In this document: one piece after another, positions 35,224-45,834 of the stretch
Layout of the letters: each line of letters opens with the position of its first letter
Position numbering within the stretch: position 1 is the stretch's first letter
Source of the DNA: Allomyces macrogynus ATCC 38327
Taxonomy: Eukaryota; Blastocladiomycota; Blastocladiomycetes; Blastocladiales; Blastocladiaceae
Reading direction: 5' to 3'
Assembly (NCBI GenBank): GCA_000151295.1
Contig: GG745358.1
Coordinates: 23,730 to 87,729 of the forward strand
Length of the DNA: 64,000 bases
The notes under the pieces: model-generated
What the model saw: only the letters and a program-made list of their open reading frames with translations
The model's database searches: none
Told to the model about the DNA's origin: nothing
Made by a program: the position numbers and the translations under genes

Positions 35224-35684
35224 GGTCGGAAGGATCGAACGGTAAGTGTAAGAGCCGACTGCGGGGACTTGAATCGGCGTGCTGTTGGCCAATAATCGTG
35301 GCCACGGCGGCTGTGGTGGAGGTGGATGACCGATGCGAGGGGTAGGGTGCGTCTCCGTCTCGTGATGGCACATGGCACGTTGCACAGCGACTTGTGCGGT
35401 GCACTTTACGCAGCGGGCGCCTGTTGCTGTCCAGCTCTGCCCAACTTCATCGTCCTCATCCACCATCCCCGAATCATGACCTGCAAGCACCCGGCAAGTT
35501 GGCAATAGTATAGCGACGCTACCGCCAGCACCGTCTGTAACACGGCGACGGTCCAGCAGCACGGCTGCCCTTGAACGCTCGCTCGGCTCCCCCGGCTCCG
35601 ACCAAGATCCAAATCCAGGCTGACGACCAGGAACTGCCGCGACCTTACGACCATCAACGGCGAGTTATTTGCATTTCTTACAGA
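35224..35684. promoter_or_regulatory. Bidirectional upstream region, EBP2 (-) and FTS/AKTIP-like (+)
   Basis: 461 bp between divergent starts, no supported ORF or TATA box. Confidence 0.5.
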
Positions 35685-36446
35685 ATGAGCATCAGCGAAT
35701 ATTTCCGGCAATTCGAGCTGCTCCTCGAGGCGTACGCGCGCATCGCAGCCTGCCGTCCACGCTCCACCAACCGCCCAATCTGACACGAGACCATCCACTC
35801 ATCCATCCACCCCTCAGCAAAAACCTCGGCAACCCGGGCCACTGCCCGCGCGGCATGTACCTGACGCCGTCGCCTGACAACATTTACCAGTGGCACGGCG
35901 TCTACTTCCCGCCGTCGGGTCCCTACTTTACCGGCGTCTTCCGGCTCGTCATCGACCTGCCGCCGACCTACCCGCAGGACCCGCCGCGCGTCTTTTTTGC
36001 GACTGAAATGTGGCACCCGCTCGTAAACGGCACGACGCGCGAACTCGACTTGCACTCCCCCGCGTCGCCGATATCCGTCTGGGACCCGGCACGGCACCGC
36101 GTCCTCGACGTGCTCTGGGCTGTCAAGTACGTCTTTGCCGACCCGTTCTTCAAGTCGATTCGCGAGATTCCGGACCCGACGTTGGCGCCGGCACCCGCGT
36201 CGCCCGAACCGGCTCGCAGCAGGACTGCGGGTGGTGGGGAGACGCTGAACGTGCCGCCGATCACGACGCCCGACATGTGCGTGAACCGCGAGGCGTGGAA
36301 AATGTGCCACCACGAGCCGAAGCTGTTCCAGAAATACGTCGACACGTTTGTTGAAAACTCGCTCGCCGAGGAGACGCTCTACGCGGCGGTGCCGCCTGAG
36401 AACCCCATTCGGTTCTGCTCTTTGCCAGAGACGGAGCTCGGTTCGT

Positions 36447-36479
<33 letters not shown>

Positions 36480-36774
36480 CGATGGCCTTGGGCTCTGGTT
36501 GACGGTTGTGGAACTCACGATGGGACGCATTTGATGCGTGTAGAAAAAGTCAAGCAAAAGATGCTCAAGACGGTGCGCTGACATGGATTTGCCCCGCGAC
36601 GCACCCGACCTGGTTCACTCACTCGTATGCCGTACGCCATGGTTCTGATTTCCTTTTTAGCGGCCCAACCCTTATGCGCTCTCGCTCGAGGAACCCATCA
36701 AGCAGCTCGAGCAGGCCAAACGCGCGTCGAGGATATCCGACGGTACGCTGGAGCTGCCGACCGAACATATTTAA
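35685..36774 (+). CDS. FTS/AKTIP-like inactive ubiquitin-conjugating (UEV) protein
   Basis: Four exons, 35685-35731, 35818-36440, 36544-36572 and 36661-36774, 270 residues. UBC fold: GMYLTPSPDNIYQWHGVYFP, GPYFTGVFRLVIDLPPTYPQ, PRVFFATEMWHPLVNGTT and RELDLHS. The active-site HPN...C segment of true E2 enzymes is absent: after WHPLV comes an RELDL stretch with no Cys. This is the pattern of AKTIP/FTS, which pairs with Hook and FHIP to form the FHF adaptor linking dynein to early endosomes. The 29-nt third exon and the fourth exon give KVKQKMLKT-RPNPYALSLE, like the conserved AKTIP C terminus. The insertion before VPPITTPDMCVN is local. Confidence 0.8.
36450..36479 (+). repeat. T30 homopolymer inside an intron
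   Basis: Thirty T residues directly after the donor gttcgtctc of intron 36441-36543 in the FTS/AKTIP-like gene, not at the acceptor where a pyrimidine tract would be expected. Confidence 0.95.
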
Positions 36775-38751
36775 GTTCTTGTCGCGATTATTTGGTCGAA
36801 ACTTTTGAGCACACATGCGGCCAGACCCGAAATCCAGTCAACTGCCAAATTTCAATTCCACTGATCCACAACCAATCTGCAAGTGGACACATTCTGAAAA
36901 GTGATGGGATTATTCGAAAGCACAATGTTGTCAACATGACTCGAGAACAGCTACGATTCTCTTTGCCACAGAGATCTCGCACAAGGTTTCCAATGCAGTC
37001 CGCATGCCCTTTCTAGGTGGGTGCAGACTAAATGTGCTCAGTATCCCACCTTGACCATAAACCGATTTGTACCCTCATACATGCGTGCAAAAAGACAGTC
37101 AGTCATGCTGCACTCAAAGAATGGCCAGGTTTGCCTGATCCCAAAAATTCCTATGGCGGAAGCACAAATAATGCATGGAGAAGTGTTGTCAACCACACCA
37201 AGGCAGCGAAAGATGATAAATCCAGCAGAGCAGCCATCACGGCGCCAGCCCTGGAGCACGCTTGCCGCTTATCGTCTGCTTTCTTCATCTGCACGATCAT
37301 GACTCGGTTGCTCTTGCATACAATGCTTCTCTACTTGGCCGTTCCTGGCCCCAAATTATCTGCTACTGCTCTCTCTCCCTCTCTCACTTTCCCGCTTGCT
37401 CATTATCAATCTTGGGATTGGCCGTGCTGATGTCGCTTGTGGTGGTTCTCCCTTCCAGCCTTGCTTTTGCTTTTTCCTTGTCATCTGGTCGGTCAGTCCC
37501 GCGCAGCGCGGAGGTTGTCAATTTGCTTGAATGCAACCTGGTCTGTGCCTGCATGCTTGTTGGGCTGGCCAGAAAAATGTAACAATCCTTGCACCATGCT
37601 GTTTCTGCTTGGATTCACAGCTGCCCACAAGGTGCAGTCTGCTAAGTGGCCAAAAATAAAGGCTGCTCTGCTGGTTTTATTAATCGCTTCCATTTTTCAT
37701 TGTGTTGCTGACCAAAATTGATGTGTTCACTTCCGTGCTGTTGCTAAATACTGCAAGTAACTTAGGCACTTTCATCCACCTGTTGTGGTTTCCATCAGGC
37801 CACATGAAATTCGTTTTTAATCACCATTCGGTCACGGTCAAGATGGAATGCTGAGGACTGAACTTGAAAGAGGACTGAGCTTGAAAGAGGCCTAAGCTTG
37901 AATACAACGTTCCAGGAGCCGGATTTGCAATTTCCTGAACTCATGGGACATAATGATCACCAAACGAATGCTTGCTGCTTTGCTGAACTGAGAGGTTCTT
38001 TCCCTCCCCTGTCCTCAGCGAGTGCGACCATCGGTTTCGCTGATCTTTCACGTCGTCTTCAGCAAAATACTCGAGATCGACTATCAGAAGCATGATTCAA
38101 AATATTCACTTGACTTTGTCCAGTGTTGGTGGTGGCAGGTCAGGCCGAATACCCGCCTGCACAGGATACGTTGATAACACGATGCTTGGCATGAAGCGTT
38201 CTCGGCATGTTAGCCAGCAAGAAAATGCAGTGGTCAAGTTGCTCCAAAGTAAATTTGGTCCTCTTTAGAACAGCATTGACATGACACGGAGGGAGGCTGT
38301 GCCATCAACACGTTTTATCAAGCTCACTTTCGGGAACAACTGTCACCTGTCAACGACGCTGTCGACGGCCATGAATCCACCCGCAATCAGCGTGCAAACA
38401 TGCGTTGATGAACTCGTCCAGCGAATGCAGGCGCCGTGATAAGTTGCAGGCGCATCGACTTTTATTGACTGCAGGAAGTGAGCGCGGGCCATTGGCGCTT
38501 AGAAAGCTCCAAACTCTGTTCGCGCTTGCGTCCTTTCTTTCGTTTCTCGACGCACAAGCTGACCGTAAAATGTGATCGATTCATATCTCACCCAACGATG
38601 ATTGCCGCCTGCCATACCAAGGCCATGGGCCATGGCTCAGGTTGTTCAAGTCATCCAGCGATATCCGCAAGTGACATGGGCAGTTTTGGCTGCCGAGATC
38701 GACGTTTTGGTCCGTTCAATGATTCTCGAACGATGTCAGATCAAGCGCACG
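36775..38751. other. Lower-GC gene desert
   Basis: About 2 kb with clearly more A/T than the exons on either side and no ORF with gene-like features. The longest hydrophobic ORF (37262-37582) starts and stops arbitrarily. It contains a 17-bp triple repeat (separate entry) and no recognisable transposon ends, reverse transcriptase or transposase. Confidence 0.6.
37853..37903 (+). repeat. 17-bp tandem repeat, three copies
   Basis: Units GAGGACTGAACTTGAAA, GAGGACTGAGCTTGAAA and GAGGCCTAAGCTTGAAT follow one another without a gap inside the gene desert. The first two differ at one base; the third has diverged further. Confidence 0.85.
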
Positions 38752-40904
38752 ATGTCTGATGGTTGAGACGCAACTTCCTTACCTTGTAGTGGCACGACCA
38801 CGCCAAAAAAGAGCGTCATACAAGTATGTTGCAAAGTCTCGACCTTTGCAACGGCTCATCCAGGCGGCACTGACCGACCCGAAACTTGCCTTTAGAACTC
38901 TCGGTTCCCCAGGCCGTCTTTAAGCGCCAAGGCGGTCAATCCGTCGTCAACGGCGCTCAAATTGCAGGACTTGACTCCGCAACAGGTATTCTTTGTTGCA
39001 ATGTCGCTGCTTGCATTCCATTGATGCGCACTCATCGCTCGGCTTCGTGCTACGTAGGTGCTGCGATCCTCGTTCAAGACGAATTCCGCGTCAAGATGTT
39101 TCTCGACAAGCCGAGGCAGCATTTCGCGGCCAAATACCAGTCCAAGGTACGTGCGTGCAGGCGCAAACTCGACAAGCCGTCCTTTCGTATCGCTGACGAA
39201 ATGGCTCCCCTTCACGACTACCAGATCCAATTCGTCTCGTTTGTTCCGCGGCAAGTCAACCAGGACCCGCCATTCTTCTTCCCGACGCACGGCCTCGTCT
39301 TCCACGTCGCCGACCCCTACACGCACGAGTCGACTGTTTGGCTGAACGTGACCAAGATCGAGTCGACAGACCACCGCAAGTACGCAGTATACAGCACCCT
39401 GTGCGAGTCGCCCGCTGCGCCGCGGCCGAGTCAGCGGTCGCAGTCGCACGATCCAGACTCTCTCTACGTCGTGAACCTAACTGGGGATGCGACGCAGTTG
39501 GTCCCGCTGTTTGCGGTGGTATGCCTTTGCTTCTCCACCCGAAGACGGGCCAGTGGCACGGCTATTCCAGAAGAGATCCGCTCACGATATGTTTGTCTCA
39601 GTAGAAAGCCGTTTTCGGGTTCACGATGCTCTTGCCGAGCGAGGAAGGCTCGCGGTACTTTGAGATTGGACCCGAGACTGTCGTGCAACGGCTCGAGGAC
39701 TCGCAGGTGCGACGATTGCGGATGCGGGCTCTTCCCGCACGTCGCATTCTGATTTGGCACTGCACAACGACCATGTAGCCAAGCGCTTCTGCCAAGTCGG
39801 GCCAAGAAGGACGGACCTACATTAGCAGTCTCGGCCCGGACATGAAGAACCTGACGTTTTTTGGGACGGTGGTCGCAGTCTCGGACAATGTGCGGTTTGG
39901 TTCGACCGCCTTGCGTAAAGCGTACCGATTACATCTCTGACCTCGATCTCGCGTTCATCATTAACGGCCGCACGAAGTGGGCGGCCATCACGTCAACCGT
40001 GTCGCCGTCAAGCTCCAGGACGATACCGGTTTGTCTTGCTCCTTCTCATACCGCCCTTCGTTTCGCATCCTCTCACACCCTCCTCCGCCAACAGGCGTCT
40101 ACGACATCACGGTCTGGAGCGACATTGTGAAGCGCGCCGCCAAGCTCCTACCGGGCCAACTCGTTCTCTGGTGCAACCTGTCGACGAGCCACATGAAGGA
40201 CGGCACCAAGTTTTTCCTCAACGCGCAGCCCACTGCGCACGCGACCCTGACCGTCGTCTCAACAATTCCTGCTCTGCTCACGTCGTCTTGCTTGCGCGAT
40301 ACGGGCCGGATCGCAGACATGCCGGGCCGCGCGTTCACGGCCGTCGCCGTCCGGATCGCGGCGATGCCCAAGCAGCCGTACACGCGGTAGAGTCGTACGT
40401 AATTTTTTTGTTGACGTTGCTCGCGTCCTTCTCCACCGGGCGGCTCATGGCGGAGCCCTCATCTTTCCGTTCAGACTCGACGTGTCTCAAATCGCTCCAC
40501 CTCGGCGACGAAATGTGGCAGTGCACGACGTGCAAGGATTATATTCTGCCAGGCGACCTGAGCAAGGCGCAGAGCGTTTACTCACTCGTGTTGAGCATTT
40601 CGGACGGCCACACGAATGCGCATTGTCGCGCGACACCCACGGCGTCGTCGGTACGTTTGTGGGTCGACGTTTGTTCGCAAAATGGGTGTGCCATCTCATG
40701 AGCGCTGGTCTGTAGGACATTATCGGCCTTCCCGCGAGCGATTTCGATCGTCTCAGCCAAGAGCAGCAGCACGACTGGTTGGCGCAGATGGTCGGGCGCG
40801 CGTTTCTGTGCGGGATCATCACCGTCAGGCTCCCGCGTCGACGGGAAAGTATGACGGGACCGTCGCATTATTTCCGTATTGAGATGGTGTCGCCGTGGGA
40901 GTGA
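38752..40904 (+). CDS. OB-fold ssDNA-binding protein, RPA1/SHLD2/MEIOB-like
   Basis: Proposed exons: 38752-38761 (tentative), 38896-38985, 39058-39146, 39225-39518, 39605-39706, 39779-39899, 39978-40028, 40095 to about 40382, about 40456-40650, 40716-40904. Successive OB-fold segments: FHVADPYTHESTVWLNVTKI; then LTFFGTVVAVSDNVRF spliced to VGGHHVNRVAVKLQDDTGVY and DITVWSDIVKRAAKLLPGQL; then a zinc-ribbon-like MWQCTTCKDYILPG; and a final OB segment (YSLVLSISDGHTNAHC, IIGLPASDFDRLS). OB plus zinc ribbon plus OB is the layout of the RPA1 C-terminal half and of SHLD2 and MEIOB. The join at about 40382-40475 gives no in-frame canonical splice, so a missed intron or sequence error is possible. The first exon (MSD) is a guess. 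Confidence 0.65.
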
Positions 40905-41005
40905 CGTCGCTGTCGCGCCGCGCGTGCAAGCGTTTGGAGACGGTTTTGGCTTTGGGTGATTTGGATTCATGATGGGTTTGTATTTCACCCTCTTTCGTCC
41001 GTCAA

Positions 41006-43536
41006 TTATAACGCGCACGTGTCATTGTTACAGAACCGCTCGGCCTCTGGGTCCTTCTCCTCCTTGACCCCCGCGTCGTACACAACCGACTTGCCCAGCG
41101 TCGCGCGCACGTCCTGAATCGTCGCAATCGCCGCGTCGTACTGGTCCTTGGTGATGGCCTCATATGGCATCTGCGGGTACGCCCCCATCTCCATGCGAGG
41201 CAAGAACGAGACCCCCTTGAGCGCGTACTGGTAGTACTGCAGCGCGTGCGCAAGGTGCGGGCCCTCGCTCTCCGGATCAAACGTAACCGTGCACGACACT
41301 TGGTTATCGGACCAGTGCTTCTGCAAAAACGCGGCCAGGTTCAGCTGTTCCCACATGCTCACGTCCTTGAGACCGCGCACGCTTGGCCCAAAGTCAATCG
41401 GGAACTCGACGACAAGTGTCGAGTCCTCGGACCCGACCGCAGGCTCGACCGTGTACCCCATGTCGATCAGCGGCTGCACGAGATTCGAGTGCCGCGATAG
41501 GCGCACGCGGCGAAGGCAGTACCGCGACTCGGGGTAGTGCATGCCGGGCGTCGCGCCGGCCAGGATCGAGACAGTGCCGGACGGCTTGACGGTCGTCGTT
41601 TTGATACTGCGCGGGATCGCGAGCCAGTCGGAGACCTGGTAGTTGACAGCATGCGTGAGTTTAATGAACGTGAATCTCATTCTCCACCGCGAAAGAAAGG
41701 GAAAACCGACGCACCTCCTTGTCAGTGCTCTGCAGCACGTCGTACCCGCGCTCGCACCAGTCGCGCAGTTCCTCGAGCCCACGGGCCGAAACAAACTGAG
41801 CAACGCCCGAGATACCGCATCCGATGCGCCGGTTACGCAGCATGACACGGTTCGTCTTGGGCCAGTGCGTCTGCGCGAGCGTCACGGTCTTGGCATAGAG
41901 GTAGGCGAGCTTGAGCGTTTCCTGGAAATCGGCAAAGTCCTTGTGGTTGTTGGGGAAGGTTTCGACGAGGCAGCACAGCTCGTGCGACTCGAGCGTCTGC
42001 TCTAGGCACGGATTCCCGCCGCTCGCGCGCCAGTCCTTGTTGTCCTGTTGGTTCCGGATCGGTTAGCGGAAACGATTCAAGAGAACGCGGAAGACGTGAG
42101 AGCACGACGCACCGGAACACCGTTCATGCGACCAAACTGGCGCGCGTTATCGAGCCAAAAGAACCCTGGCTCGCCGTTAATCCGCACGCGCTCGCACACG
42201 TCCTTGTAGTTCATGCCGACCTGGCAAAACACCGAGTTGTTGGACGTCCACCCAAATTCGGCGCGGTGCGGGTTCACCTGGTAATTCTTCAAATCAATGT
42301 ACTCGGCGTCGTTGGCATCGCCAAACGCAATCTCTGCAGTGCGGCGCACGTTGCCGGCCACGACGCACTTGCCAATCAGGTTCATAATGTCGACAATGCC
42401 CGTGACCGACAGCGGCTTTCCACGGTGCGCGTCGAGCACGCCGCGAATCGCGTCGTGCAGCTGACGCAGCGGCTCCGAGCCCGACGAAAGACCGCCAAAG
42501 CCCTTGATGGGCAACCCGGCGGGACGGATCAGGGTGTAGTCGAACTCGACGGTGCCGCGCTTCTGGTCAAAGTACGAGTCGATCAAGGCGCCGACCGAGT
42601 CGACCCACCCTTCTCGCGAGTCGAGAATCACCATCGTAGACGTCGGCTTGCTGGGGTTTGGGCCGTGCACGGTGCTCTTGCGGTGGTTGGCGCCCTTGGT
42701 GTCGAATCCGACGCCGACGCTAAGCAACGATGCAATGGTCAGGAATCGAAACACATCCAAACTGCGAAATTGCGCACGCACCCGAGCATACTTGCATCCA
42801 TCAAGAACGTGAACGGCTCCGACGGCAAACTCGTCGTTTCCCACATGTCGGCCGTAGAAATAAACGCGCAATTGTTGAGCGCGGCAAACAGGCGGCGCGT
42901 CTCGGTAATCGGCGACCCCATGGCCCACAGCCCACGACCCGGCGGCAAAAACTTCATATGGAAAATGCGGTCGTACATGCGCTGCGCCGTGGCCTGCGCC
43001 TTGCGCGCGTCCCAGCCGAGATGGTGGTGCTCGATCCACTGCCGCTGCAAGTTGAACGTGCCGTTGACGACGCGCGCGACCGTCTCGTACCACTGCTCGT
43101 TCTCGCCGTTGGGCTTGAGCCGCGAGTAGGTGCGGTAGTAGACGAGCTCACCGAGCCCGTCGAACCCGAACGGCGGCGGGACGTTGGCGTACTTGGCGAG
43201 AAAGGCGTCGGTAAGCTTGAATGGATGGCCGGCACGCGCGTAGTGGTTGAAGCCCGGCAAAGGGCCTGGGTTCGGGTGCACGCTGCTTGGACCGCTCGCC
43301 GTCGTTGCCGTCGTTGCCGTCGTCGTCTTGGTCGAGGTGGTCGGGGCCGTCGAGTCACTGGCGGTGGTACGGGCGGCGTTGCTATGCGGCACACTGGTGC
43401 CGACATGACGGACGGCGATGGCCGCCGCTGTCGCACTGCTTACTTGAGCCCATCGTGCAGGGGCAAAGAGCTGTTGTCGATTTGCTGTGGCCAACCGGCC
43501 GGCGGTGCTTACTTGGCAGAGGAATGTGAGCGACAT
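41006..43536 (-). CDS. Class II adenosylcobalamin-dependent ribonucleotide reductase
   Basis: Monomeric reductase making deoxyribonucleotides with a vitamin B12 radical. Four minus-strand exons: 43536-42782, 42719-42113, 42044-41715, 41635-41006; 773 residues, close to bacterial RTPR plus an N-terminal extension. Signs in order: PGRGLWAMGSPI, ALNNCAFIST (N-terminal active-site Cys), spliced MLGVGVGFDTKGANH, CVVAGNVRRTAEIAFGD, ASGGNPCLEQTLESHELCCL (thiyl-radical Cys region), TTTVKPSGTVSILAGATPG, and the C-terminal redox pair FCNNDTCAL. The 90-residue N-terminal extension is A/T/S/R-rich and acid-poor, like a mitochondrial presequence. It contains two gtaag words (after codon CAA) that could be donors, so its exact form is uncertain. 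Head to head with RRP36. Confidence 0.93.
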
Positions 43537-44293
43537 GGTCTCGGATGTTGATCAAGCTGGCCACTTGATGTTGCAGGTCAAATCGCGCCTGGCGAATCAC
43601 TTGCGAGAGAGAGGGTCGTCGTCTTCTCGTCGTCGTGGTCAAGTCTTCAAGCCGCGTGCAGCTGGTCGTCTCGTTGCTGCTGCTCGAGCAAGCCGATTCG
43701 CATCGATTTGTGCGTCGTCGTCTGATCGGTCGTGTGGTAACGGCCGGCCGGGCCCCCGGCCGATTTGTTTACTATTGCCCGTCCTGGGCCAAACCGAGCG
43801 TGGCTCGAACCCGACAAATGCATTCATTCACGACCAACCCTCCTTGTTTTGCCCCATACGGGGCAGACGGCTTGCCTTGGCCGCCGCCGCATGCATCGCG
43901 CGACGGTGTGACTGCTGGCCAGCCGCCTCAGACTTCAACACACGCAACTCGCGCCAGCTCACGGTGCATCCAGGGAGCGGAATGCAGCGAATCGCCGGAC
44001 AGATGGCAAAGATGCCAAGCGGGTTGGTTGGTCGGATCGACGTCTGGTTCGCCGTGGCCGTGAAGCCGAGGACAAACACGCAGGCCGTGTTTGGCGCGAG
44101 TCTGACCTAGCAATGACCGCAGCTTGACGGAGCAGAGCAGCTTTGAAGGCAACGCGTCACGTTTCCGCACCTGACTGCATCAACAAGTTCCACCGACGCG
44201 CTTTCCGGATTGCATCGCGTCCAACCATCGCGCCACAACGACGATTACTTTCCCAAAGTACCCGCAATCGAATCTTTTGAATCTGCCAATACC
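43537..44293. promoter_or_regulatory. Divergent upstream region, RNR (-) and RRP36 (+)
   Basis: 757 bp with no supported ORF. A perfect short hairpin, gccccatacggggc, lies near 43851-43864. A GGTTCGAG word on the minus strand nearby was tested as a tRNA T-loop and rejected. Confidence 0.45.
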
Positions 44294-45428
44294 ATGTCCA
44301 CGAAGTCAGGTCGCGCCGACGGCCGTTCCGCACCCGCACCACCGTCTGCCGCTCGTTCACGAACCGCCAAGCCAGCGGCACGCCGCATGCCACGAGCACG
44401 CGTTTCCGATTCGGAAGATTCAGATCACGACGACCACCACGCCATCGAGAGCGACGAGGACGACGATGAGGACCGGATGTCGGTCGACGCTGGAAGCGAC
44501 GACGAGGACGGTGAGTAGCAGTAGCTCGAATTGCGGCCTAAAATCTCGACGATCGCAATGGACGCACGGTGCTCATTCCAACGCGTCTCGGAAACTAGGC
44601 TCGTCTGAGGCACCAAGTGACAGCGATGCCGACGACGATGACGACGAGGAGGGTCCGTCATTTGCCGAGCTCGCCGAGCAACGCGAGCGCATGGGCAAGA
44701 AGGCGTTTACCGAAATGATGCAGGGCCAGCGCGACAAGGCCGCGGGAAAATCCGGCAGGAGCAAACGGTCCAACAAGAACGCGTACGTTTGTCACCTGCA
44801 CATTCCTCCCCACTCGCTCGGCGATTCACGCTCCGTTCTCCTGTGTAGCCCCATGGAAATGTCGAGCAAGCGGCCGGTGTCACGAAAACGGCAAGTCGTC
44901 GACGTGGCTGCCCCTGTACGTTGTCAACGCACGCCCACATCCCGAATGTGCGAGCTTACGATTGATCGTTTCGCACTCTAGAAACGCCGTGACCCGCGAT
45001 TCGACAACCTGTCCGGCAAGCTCAACGAGGACCTGTTCAAAAAGTCGTATTCGTTCATCGACGAGTACAAGGAACGCGAGCTCGTCGAGCTCAAGCAGAC
45101 GCTCGCCAAGACCAAGGACCGCGACGAGTCGACGCGGCTCATTCAGACGATTCAGGCGATTGAGAACCGCAGGCGTGCCGAGCGCGAGCGCGAGCTGCAG
45201 CAAAAGATCAAGCGCGAGTGGCGCAAGTCGGAGGTGGAGAAGATCAAGCAGGGCAAGAAGCCGTTTTTCCTCAAGAAGTCCGAGGAGCGGCGACTGCAGC
45301 TCATTTCCAAGTTCAAGACCAAGTCGGACAAGGAGCTCGAAAAGATGGCCGAGAAGAAGCGCAAGCGCGACGCGGGTAAGGACCGCAAGTTTATGCCGCG
45401 GCGGCGCGCGGGCGCAGGTGGCGATTAG
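44294..45428 (+). CDS. RRP36: rRNA biogenesis protein RRP36
   Basis: Nucleolar factor for early cleavages of pre-rRNA in 40S synthesis. Four exons, 44294-44510, 44599-44782, 44849-44915 and 44982-45428; 304 residues. The N terminus is basic, then acidic (DSEDSDHDDHHAIESDEDDD). Family blocks: FAELAEQRERMGKKAF; PMEMSSKRPVSRKRQVVD; KRRDPRFDNLSGKLNEDLF; YSFIDEYKERELVELKQTLA; a long basic coiled coil; GKKPFFLKKSEERRLQLISK; and GKDRKFMPRRR. All three introns keep frame. Confidence 0.94.
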
Positions 45429-45834
45429 ATGCGGTTGGAATGAAATGAATGTGCTTTCTCCTTATTGCTCGCGCTGCTCTTAACGTCGTGCTTGTTGTGT
45501 TCAAGGAGAAGGCAGGCGAAGGGAATGACTTGGCGGTTGCGGTAGATGAGGTTATGGCTGCACCACATCAGGGTTTCCTCAACGTGTCGCGCGCTTTCGC
45601 GCCGCCACACGCGATGGCGAGCCAGACTTCACTTCCGACGACGAGGGCACACAAGAACCGCGACCAGCTTGGAGCAAGTCAACCCGCTACGATTGCAACC
45701 CGTTACTCGCAGCAATCTGCCCGTGCACCGCGTTCAGCTCGGCCTTGTCTCTCGTCCAGCAACGTCAACCACAAGTCGACCATCCAGGGCATCAACTTGC
45801 CTGCAACCACCCTCCCAACCAATTATCAACCGCC
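45429..45834. other. Spacer between RRP36 and END3
   Basis: About 400 bp, tandem orientation; holds the END3 promoter. No supported ORF. Confidence 0.5.

Noticed and set aside
37262..37582. 106-codon hydrophobic plus-strand ORF in the gene desert
   Set aside because: Hydrophobicity follows from T-rich DNA; no other coding sign and no homologue recognised.
43310..43536. Two introns in the RNR presequence (gtaagcacc...aacag and gtaagcagt...atag)
   Set aside because: The first would be only 42 nt and the second would break the frame; read-through keeps one open frame and a presequence-like N terminus, so I left them in.
43795..43895. Minus-strand GGGTTCGAGCC word near a perfect short hairpin, a possible tRNA
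   Set aside because: T stem bases do not pair, and no A box or acceptor pairing is present; kept only as a hairpin note.
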